A stretch of 25,102 nucleotides of DNA from a virus. The stretch covers positions 1 through 25,102 of the IMG/VR virus record IMGVR_UViG_3300021197_001050. One strand, 5' to 3'. The position numbers were made by a program, and so were the translations under genes. A model generated the notes under the pieces. The model saw only the letters and a program-made list of their open reading frames with translations, searched no databases and was not told the DNA's origin. How positions within the stretch are numbered: position 1 is the stretch's first letter; each line of letters starts with the position of its first letter. This document shows positions 21,437 to 25,102 of this stretch, in pieces.

Positions 21437-22257
21437 TGGTCCCTGACCGTATCTGGAGTTAAAAACGGCTGGTCCACGCTTTGGTCTGTATACTGATGGA
21501 AAGCAGAAAGTCGTTCTTTCTCTTTCTCCATCGCTAGTCTCATCTTCTCCATAGTCGCTCCGTACTCTTTTGTTAGTTCTGGACTTGTAGCAAGGTGAGC
21601 CAACCAGCTTGTGAAATTGTGCTTGCTGTCTTCTAGTCTTTTGACTCTTTGCTCTCTGGTGGCCTTCATTTCTTTAAGCATGGAATTTTTTTTGGTTTGA
21701 AGCTCTCTATAGTCTTTGTTTAGAGACTCCTGAGAGGCTTTGTAAGACGCCACCTGTCGTTCCATATTGAATATCACGTCAGCGTCTTGGGCTTCTCTAG
21801 AGTGCGATCTCTCGGCCTCTAACATGGTTTCCAGTCTTGATATCTCTTGTATGTTTGTTTTATTTCCCTGAAGAGATCTGTTCATCAGTAACTCTAGTTT
21901 AATAAGGTCAACAACTTGCATCTCTTCTGTGGGTGTAACATCATCTTTGAATTGAGAAACAACTCTAGACCAGTGATACTTAAATAACTGCAATTCTTCC
22001 TCTGTAAACTGTTTTTTGAGTTCATTCCAATAAGGACGTATCGTAAGCTCATATTCAGCTTGCCTTTCTGGGTCGTGCGCGTCTAGCCACGAAGGGTTTT
22101 TGAAATCACCGCTTACAACCTTCCGGCGAATAAACTCAAGAACACTGTCTGAATCTCTGTTTAGCTCTTTTGCTAACTTTTCATGTCCAGCTTCTAAGTT
22201 TTGTTTTATATAGGATTCTTCTTTTTTAGAGATCCTACCTTTCTTCATAGTATCCAT
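21433..22257 (-). CDS. hypothetical coiled-coil protein with N-terminal HTH-like segment
   Basis: This 274-residue protein was not recognised as a named family. The N-terminus (ISKKEESYIKQNLEAGHEKLAKELNRDSDSVLEFIRRKV, residues 9-47) reads like a helix-turn-helix with a GHEKLAKEL...DSVLEFI pattern, as in small terminase subunits and phage DNA-binding proteins. Residues about 130-255 are strongly charged and heptad-like (MLEAERSHSREAQDADVIF ... LRELQTKKNSMLKEMKATREQR), so they should form a long coiled coil. It overlaps the sigma-like gene by 23 nt and the GT6 gene by 4 nt. A small terminase subunit is one possibility, given HTH plus oligomerisation helix and its place upstream of terminase in the same unit; a scaffold or transcription accessory protein is another. 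Function is undetermined. Confidence 0.7.
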   Translation of the reverse strand: MDTMKKGRISKKEESYIKQNLEAGHEKLAKELNRDSDSVLEFIRRKVVSGDFKNPSWLDAHDPERQAEYELTIRPYWNELKKQFTEEELQLFKYHWSRVVSQFKDDVTPTEEMQVVDLIKLELLMNRSLQGNKTNIQEISRLETMLEAERSHSREAQDADVIFNMERQVASYKASQESLNKDYRELQTKKNSMLKEMKATREQRVKRLEDSKHNFTSWLAHLATSPELTKEYGATMEKMRLAMEKEKERLSAFHQYTDQSVDQPFLTPDTVRDQ

Positions 22258-22750
22258 ATTCTTCTAAGATCTCCTGCATTTTTTGTACTACTTCCTCTCG
22301 CCTAGACTTTGGTATGTAAACGTCGTTTTGCATTTTTAGATAGTCTAGCCTCATAGAAGCTGGCAACTCTTTATCCACTATTTTAAATATTTGATCTTTA
22401 TCTATTTGGTCAAGCCAGTTAAGCCTTACGTCGATCCAGTGTTGTATGCTGTTGTCATTGTCAAGCTGGGCAGGTTGGTAAACTTTAGCCCTATTTTCGT
22501 CGCTGCAAGATACAAAATGCTTGTCCCTCACAAAGTTCTTTAGTCTATTGCTCAAATTCGCCGCCAGAAAGTTTTCAAGAGGCCGCTCTTCATCATATCT
22601 TTCCAAAGCTTCCATGCAGATGATGGTGGCCTCTTGTATCATGTCTTTTGAGTCGTAGCCGTAAAAAGTGTACTTGGGAGCAGATCGCTCGCAAACTTTA
22701 CGTATAACTTCTGTGACCTCTTCTTCTGTCATGTTTGATGGTATTTTCAT
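22235..22750 (-). CDS. sigma-70 region 2-like factor (gp55-type)
   Basis: Residues about 36-77 of this 171-residue protein match sigma-70 region 2: DMIQEATIICMEALERYDEE (core-binding helix), then RPLENFLAANLSNRLKNFVRDK, equivalent to the F..WA...I.N...R segment that contacts the -10 element. The C-terminal part (ELPASMRLDYLK ... IPKSRREEVVQKMQEILEE) is helical but short and has no clear region 4. This resembles T4 gp55 in size and layout, the late sigma factor that recognises only a -10-like TATAAATA box. It would direct host core polymerase to late promoters; the repeated leftward element in this window is the natural candidate target. It overlaps the genes on both sides (4 and 23 nt) and has a GGGGG ribosome site. 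Confidence 0.78.
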   Translation of the reverse strand: MKIPSNMTEEEVTEVIRKVCERSAPKYTFYGYDSKDMIQEATIICMEALERYDEERPLENFLAANLSNRLKNFVRDKHFVSCSDENRAKVYQPAQLDNDNSIQHWIDVRLNWLDQIDKDQIFKIVDKELPASMRLDYLKMQNDVYIPKSRREEVVQKMQEILEEYGYYEER

Positions 22751-23397
22751 TTTGCCCCCATTAGTAAAGGCCGCCAGTTCTTTCCGTCGTATCCCTCAAA
22801 GCATTTCTTCTTCTTGTTGAACCTGATCATGCCTTGGGTGGGTTTTTTGGTATTTTGTAAGAGGAGGGACCATAGCTCTTGTTGGTCTATGGACTGAATT
22901 GTACCATTTAGACGGCCAAGCAGCGTGTGGTCTTGTAGCTCGACAGGAGAGGGGCAACCGGCGACTTCAGTAGCCAATATAGTATTGGGTGTAGAGAATA
23001 GGTCTCTATAGTCTTTTGGTATATATGTTTGTATAAAAAGATATTTACTATCAGTGAATTCTACATGCCTAGTTATAGGACCATCTATAGAAGATAGTGG
23101 GGTAATTCTATTTAGATAGGTTTTATCATCGACTGTTTGTATGCAGCCAGTGCCGCGCTCTATTTCAAGCTCGTTGTCTGGTTGACGGGGACCATCTTTA
23201 TATTGAACAATCTCATAAAAGAATAGTTCATCTGGCTGAAAGTTTTTTAAAATACACCTATCATCTAGCAGATGTGCTATTTTCTGATAGGGGCAAGGTA
23301 CGTCTTTGAGTGCGCTTATATCCGAGAGGGTAATTTCATTATTTACTGACTCAGCAGAACAATAATAATTATTTCTCGTCTTCGGGTTGTTTGTCAT
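22747..23397 (-). CDS. hypothetical protein with virion-like C-terminus
   Basis: No family was recognised for the whole 216-residue protein. The C-terminal segment TQGMIRFNKKKKCFEGYDGKNWRPLLM is like the G-x-I-R-Y-N-x...F-E-G-Y-x-G-x-x-W motif frequent near the ends of phage fibre and baseplate proteins, suggesting a beta-rich surface module. The N-terminal half contains several Cys (YYCSAES, VPCPYQK, DRCILKN, GTGCIQT, AGCPSP) and aromatic-rich strands. The start at 23397 has GGAA about 9 nt upstream and lies inside the end of the 48-residue Cys gene (29-nt overlap). The end overlaps the sigma-like gene by 4 nt. A minor virion or tail-tip role is a guess from the C-terminal motif. Confidence 0.7.
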   Translation of the reverse strand: MTNNPKTRNNYYCSAESVNNEITLSDISALKDVPCPYQKIAHLLDDRCILKNFQPDELFFYEIVQYKDGPRQPDNELEIERGTGCIQTVDDKTYLNRITPLSSIDGPITRHVEFTDSKYLFIQTYIPKDYRDLFSTPNTILATEVAGCPSPVELQDHTLLGRLNGTIQSIDQQELWSLLLQNTKKPTQGMIRFNKKKKCFEGYDGKNWRPLLMGAK

Positions 23398-23515
23398 CCA
23401 ATAGTTCCTGTAGGGGCTTGTCTTCCTTCTTTATTTCCTCGCATGTCTCTTTTTCAAGTGCGGCAGTTGCCTTGCAAGTTAATTTGCAGCCGCATGTTTT
23501 TGTGACTTTACTCAT
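23369..23515 (-). CDS. small Cys-containing protein, first gene of the leftward block
   Basis: This 48-codon frame starts MSKVTKTCGCKLTCKATAAL and ends in an acidic tail (LQELLDDKQPEDEK). Cys8, Cys10, Cys14 and Cys25 could bind a metal. The ATG at 23515 has AGGA 7 nt upstream and is preceded at 23548-23562 by a late-type promoter element. The stop lies 29 nt inside the next gene, in a different frame, which suggests coupled translation. No family was recognised. It is short enough that chance cannot be excluded, but start site, spacing and promoter position all support it. Confidence 0.6.
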   Translation of the reverse strand: MSKVTKTCGCKLTCKATAALEKETCEEIKKEDKPLQELLDDKQPEDEK

Positions 23516-23545
23516 TTCAATTCCTATGTGAATGGTATCTGTTTA

Positions 23546-23561
23546 CATATATAATATACAC
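23546..23561 (-). promoter_or_regulatory. putative leftward promoter before the first gene of the block
   Basis: The minus strand reads GTGTATATTATATATG about 31 nt before the ATG at 23515, in the non-coding gap that faces the rightward genes. It shares the GTGTATA core with five other leftward elements. Confidence 0.55.
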
Positions 23562-23586
23562 CAAGACGGCTTTTTACATAAAAATC

Positions 23587-23615
23587 TTGAAATTTGGGCT
23601 ACAAAAGGGTATTAT
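23587..23615 (+). promoter_or_regulatory. rightward sigma-70-like promoter
   Basis: TTGAAA at 23587-23592 and TATTAT at 23610-23615 are separated by an optimal 17 nt. A transcript from here would include the structured region and lead into the DUF1289 gene. The function is inferred from spacing and position. Confidence 0.5.
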
Positions 23616-23677
23616 TGGTAAATAAATGTGTCTACGGATACTTGGAATTGATAATCTTATATAACGCTGTCACATAA

Positions 23678-23746
23678 AAAATCTGTCCTGTTTGTGGCGC
23701 TTGGACGGTAGAAATACCAGATATAGAAATTATTAAGGATTGTTAG
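23678..23746 (+). pseudogene. startless zinc-ribbon-like reading frame
   Basis: The frame reads KICPVCGAWTVEIPDIEIIKDC then stop. CPVCGAW plus a strand resembles the first half of small phage zinc ribbons that begin CPVCGAWT. A stop codon lies just upstream and no ATG, GTG or TTG is available, and there is no second Cys pair in the expected place. It could be a decayed gene, an unusual ATC start, or chance within an RNA element. Confidence 0.3.
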
Positions 23747-23755
23747 GAGTTGGAG

Positions 23756-23931
23756 TCAGGTGTTACCCGCGCCTGATACATTTGGCAGACGACCGGTTTT
23801 AGTAATAAAAAATTAAGTATAATTGCTTAGTTGTGAGTTAGTGGCTCTCACCCGAACCCCAAAGCAAGCGTCTGATTGGTGGCTCACTAATAAGTATCTA
23901 ATATCCTGCCCGGTACTTGCTTGGTAGGATA
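23756..23931 (+). ncRNA. candidate structured RNA with pseudoknot
   Basis: Several good helices lie close together. A 7-bp stem TCAGGTG/CGCCTGA (23756-23776, one G-U) has a 7-nt loop. CAGACG (23786-23791) pairs with CGTCTG (23869-23874). GTGAG (23833-23837) pairs with CTCAC (23847-23851), and the competing TTAGTG (23838-23843) with CACTAA (23885-23890). A 9-bp stem TATCCTGCC/GGTAGGATA (23902-23931, one G-U) has a 12-nt loop. Part of that loop, CTTGCTT (23916-23922), is perfectly complementary to AAGCAAG (23862-23868), so an H-type pseudoknot is possible. It ends 31 nt before the DUF1289 start and could be a leader regulating it or a free small RNA. No known riboswitch class was recognised. 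Confidence 0.4.
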
Positions 23932-23962
23932 AAAGCTAGGGGTTTATAAAGAGGGAATTTAT

Positions 23963-24163
23963 ATGAAATCTCCGTGTGTAAGAATATGTTCGCTTAATGA
24001 AGATAATGTTTGTGTGGGTTGTGGAATGACTGTTAGGGATTTAAGAATTTGGAGAGGTGCCAATGACGAAGAAAAACAACAAATCGTCACCGAAAGTAGT
24101 TTACGACTCAAAAGTGTGCGAGCGCTGCGGGACGAAGGTCTTTCTGATGATGGGGAAAAATAA
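23963..24163 (+). CDS. DUF1289-family small Cys protein
   Basis: This 66-residue protein matches the DUF1289 pattern: SPCVRICSLNEDNVCVGCGMTVRDLRIWRGANDEEKQQIV. Cys5, Cys9, Cys17 and Cys20 are the conserved set, followed by the W and the D-E-K-x-x-I helix. Members are short proteins of unknown function in proteobacteria and phages, thought to bind metal. The ATG has an AGAGGG site about 8 nt upstream. It is the first clear rightward gene after the control region. Its last third overlaps the start of the next small gene in another frame by 101 nt, but the domain core ends about where the second protein's zinc ribbon begins. Confidence 0.82.
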   Translation: MKSPCVRICSLNEDNVCVGCGMTVRDLRIWRGANDEEKQQIVTESSLRLKSVRALRDEGLSDDGEK

Positions 24164-24209
24164 ATATAAATGCGTCTTGTGTCGCGCTGTTAAAACGGAG
24201 AAGAAATAG
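24063..24209 (+). CDS. small zinc-ribbon protein overlapping the DUF1289 gene
   Basis: A 48-codon frame starts MTKKNNKSSPKVVYDSKVCE and carries two C-x-x-C pairs, CERC at residues 19-22 and CVLC at 37-40, 14 residues apart, a standard zinc-ribbon layout. Its ATG has the strong site GGAGAGG 5-9 nt upstream, inside the DUF1289 gene. It is basic and Lys-rich, compatible with nucleic acid binding. The overlap of 101 nt in a different frame is unusual in extent. Function is unknown; similar small ribbons occur widely in phage early regions. Confidence 0.65.
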   Translation: MTKKNNKSSPKVVYDSKVCERCGTKVFLMMGKNKYKCVLCRAVKTEKK

Positions 24210-24319
24210 CGGCTTGGCGTTACACCAATCTACAACCATTATGGTGGTACGACAATCTTGCGAAGAGCGACAAGCGGGACGAAGAAGAGGCGAATGAGAT
24301 TCAATGTGATTCAAAATGA
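24206..24319 (+). pseudogene. C-terminal HNH-endonuclease remnant, no standard start
   Basis: The frame reads AAWRYTNLQPLWWYDNLAKS then DKRDEEEANEIQ and a stop. The piece W-x-Y-T-N-L-Q-P-L-W-x-x-D-N-x-x-K-S-D-K is the typical last part of phage HNH nucleases (HYSNLQPLWA.DN..K..K), including the Asn of HNH. The HH-containing front half is missing. The frame is open only from 24194 and has no ATG, GTG or TTG before the motif. An ATA at 24206, with GGAG 5 nt upstream and overlapping the previous gene's stop, is the only conceivable start. It is best seen as the tail of a decayed HNH gene, though rare ATA initiation or frameshifting from the zinc-ribbon gene cannot be ruled out. Confidence 0.45.
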
Positions 24320-24530
24320 TATAAACATATATTTATATTTTATCTTTATAGATTGGGTAAGACATACAGTAAATTGCCCCTTACTGCAAACAAACCACCC
24401 CCACATGGGGGGGATACATCACGACAAAAATTCCACAAGTTACTTTACCACCCCCCCCTGTCAATAGCAAATCCTGCAAATAAGCAAAAAACTTTCTTGC
24501 AAAAACTTTCAGAATAACTGCACACACCTA
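24320..24530. other. non-coding stretch with hairpins and C/G runs
   Basis: No gene is visible. An AT-rich segment (24318-24352) is followed by hairpin CAGTAA/TTACTG (24367-24386). Then comes CCCCC-ACAT-GGGGGGG (24398-24413), and finally a run of eight C after CCA (24448-24458). These C/G tracts stand out in an otherwise AT-rich genome. The stretch ends at the first TTGACA promoter. Confidence 0.6.
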
Positions 24531-24558
24531 TTGACAAATGCCGATAAGTATGTATAAT
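24531..24558 (+). promoter_or_regulatory. early sigma-70 promoter, copy 1
   Basis: TTGACA (24531-24536) and TATAAT (24553-24558) are both perfect consensus, with 16 nt between them. The spacer contains GCCGATA, shared by all three copies. It drives the 34-residue gene. Confidence 0.88.
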
Positions 24559-24598
24559 GGGAGACATAACAAACACAACACTTACTAAGGTAAACAAC

Positions 24599-24703
24599 AT
24601 GAACAACGATCTTAAAATTATCTTCGACAACGCAACACAAGACGACATCGACGGTTTTGACGCAGCAACATTTGCTCTTTATATCGCCTATATTTCTTCC
24701 TAA
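24599..24703 (+). CDS. tiny early protein 1 (34 residues)
   Basis: The frame begins MNNDLKIIFDNATQDDIDGF and ends in LYIAYISS. It sits 40 nt after a consensus promoter and has the cassette's ribosome site AAGG followed by TAAACAAC. The product is acidic, with a hydrophobic end. The N-terminal I-I-F-D-N-A-T-Q-D resembles M-I-F-Q-N-A-S-N-D of the next cassette, so the two may be related. No family was recognised; tiny host-takeover proteins are the usual content of such promoter-driven early cassettes. Confidence 0.65.
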   Translation: MNNDLKIIFDNATQDDIDGFDAATFALYIAYISS

Positions 24704-24714
24704 AATTTTAGGAA
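24697..24714. repeat. 18-bp perfect palindrome between early cassettes
   Basis: TTCCTAAAATTTTAGGAA is its own reverse complement. It overlaps the stop codon of the first tiny gene and is followed by a second small hairpin AGGC/GCCT (24718-24729) just before the next TTGACA. It could be a stem-loop boundary element or a binding site for a dimeric protein. There is no T-run, so it is not a standard terminator. Confidence 0.7.
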
Positions 24715-24730
24715 TTAAGGCTAAAGCCTA

Positions 24731-24758
24731 TTGACAAAACAGCCGATATATGTATAAT
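24731..24758 (+). promoter_or_regulatory. early sigma-70 promoter, copy 2
   Basis: TTGACA (24731-24736), a 16-nt spacer containing GCCGATA, then TATAAT (24753-24758), followed by AGAAGCA as in copy 3. It drives the 48-residue gene. Confidence 0.88.
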
Positions 24759-24796
24759 AGAAGCACACAAGAGACAACAACAACTAAGGTAAAACA

Positions 24797-24943
24797 ATGA
24801 TTACAATGATTTTTCAAAACGCTTCCAATGACACCCGCTTCGTAATGTGCAATAAAGCACACGTTAACGCTTTCGTTTGGGATATGAACGATAAAGGGTA
24901 CAATTGGGTATCAACAAAAGTTTCTTTATTATTTAAGAATTAG
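24797..24943 (+). CDS. tiny early protein 2 (48 residues)
   Basis: The frame begins MITMIFQNASNDTRFVMCNK and continues AHVNAFVWDMNDKGYNWVST. It follows a consensus promoter by 38 nt and shares the leader ACTAAGGTAAAACA with the other cassettes. No family was recognised. It is rich in aromatic and Asn residues and is probably a small soluble beta-containing protein. An alternative start at Met4 is possible, but the first ATG fits the AAGG spacing (7 nt). Confidence 0.7.
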   Translation: MITMIFQNASNDTRFVMCNKAHVNAFVWDMNDKGYNWVSTKVSLLFKN

Positions 24944-24955
24944 ACTGGATAGGGG

Positions 24956-24983
24956 TTGACAAACTAGCCGATATCTGTATAAT
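24956..24983 (+). promoter_or_regulatory. early sigma-70 promoter, copy 3
   Basis: TTGACA (24956-24961), a 16-nt spacer with GCCGATA, then TATAAT (24978-24983) and AGAAGCA downstream. It drives the gene that runs off the right edge. Confidence 0.88.
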
Positions 24984-25024
24984 AGAAGCATACAACAAAC
25001 AACTACTAACTAAGGTAAACAACT

Positions 25025-25102
25025 ATGACTAACTTTCAAAACTTCATCAACAACGTCGATTGCACCGCCAACATCATCGTAAGCGGCAACGCTTGCAAGT
25101 GT
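25025..25102 (+). CDS. tiny early protein 3, cut by the window end
   Basis: The first 26 codons read MTNFQNFINNVDCTANIIVS then GNACKC and continue beyond the window. The start has the same leader as the other two cassettes (CTAAGGTAAACAACT). The N-terminal F-Q-N recalls F-Q-N-A of cassette 2. No function can be assigned. Confidence 0.6.
   Translation, partial: MTNFQNFINNVDCTANIIVSGNACKC

Larger units (their letters stand above)
23516..23962. other. divergent intergenic control region
   Basis: This 447-nt stretch has no start-to-stop gene of convincing length on either strand. It holds the leftward late-type element at its left edge, a rightward sigma-70-like promoter at 23587-23615, a startless zinc-ribbon-like frame at 23678-23746, and a highly structured stretch from 23756 to 23931. 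Transcription diverges from here: long leftward block to one side, small rightward genes to the other. No tRNA fold could be made to fit on either strand. Confidence 0.7.

Noticed and set aside
23756-23931. tRNA, tmRNA or a glnA/Downstream-peptide-type glutamine riboswitch
   Set aside because: No acceptor/T-arm fold or tag-peptide frame fits, and the conserved bases expected of the glutamine motifs are absent.
24367-24458. CRISPR-like or direct-repeat array from recurring CCACCCCC
   Set aside because: There are only two imperfect short copies without regular spacing.
24108-24648. Minus-strand frames in the early region (for example 24108-24314 and 24445-24648)
   Set aside because: They run against the rightward small genes and consensus promoters and show no motif or ribosome site.

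Overview
The window looks like part of the genome of a tailed double-stranded DNA bacteriophage (Caudoviricetes), probably uncultured and aquatic. The support is a near-complete head-morphogenesis block (terminase large subunit, portal, prohead protease/scaffold, decoration protein, major capsid protein), several large fibre-type proteins, a gp55-like sigma factor and tightly overlapping genes. The fibre sequence styles (N-terminal MALIIADRVKET, NTAVG repeats, poly-Thr linkers) resemble those I know from marine phage metagenomes. No host gene, rRNA, tRNA, integrase or insertion sequence is visible. The host cannot be named; the phage is AT-rich.

Layout. (1) Positions 1-23515 are one long leftward (minus-strand) block. 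In transcription order from 23515 it holds a small Cys protein, a virion-like protein, a sigma-like factor and a coiled-coil protein. Next come a sugar/glycosyltransferase group (GT6, GT25-like, GDP-mannose dehydratase) and two nucleases (HNH, ERCC4-type). The head block follows: ClpP-like protease, terminase, portal, protease-scaffold with a nested scaffold start, decoration protein, capsid, terminator. Last are a small virion protein, a fibre with mucin-like Thr linkers, a GalNAc-transferase-like glycosyltransferase, a second Thr/Cys/Gly-rich protein, and a giant fibre that runs off the left edge. (2) Positions 23516-23962 are a non-coding divergent control region with facing promoters and strong RNA-structure potential. 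(3) Positions 23963-25102 are rightward small genes: DUF1289, an overlapping zinc ribbon, an HNH remnant, then three promoter-plus-tiny-gene cassettes with near-consensus sigma-70 promoters.

How it may work together. The rightward cassettes have TTGACA/TATAAT promoters that host polymerase should read, so they are probably early genes. The leftward units carry a different recurring element, with core GTGTATAATATAA, about 10-36 nt before six start codons and without a recognisable -35 box. The leftward block also encodes a short sigma-like protein with region 2 only. This suggests a T4 gp55-like late switch.

The most interesting hypothesis is a phage-encoded mucin-type glycosylation system. 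Two virion-like proteins carry poly-Thr/Pro linkers. Between them lies a GT-A enzyme with a D-x-H motif and a GGEE...HRF block recalling polypeptide GalNAc-transferases (GT27). Further along are an ABO-type GT6 transferase, a GT25-like enzyme and the first enzyme of GDP-fucose synthesis. No tail tube, sheath or tape-measure gene is visible in the window.
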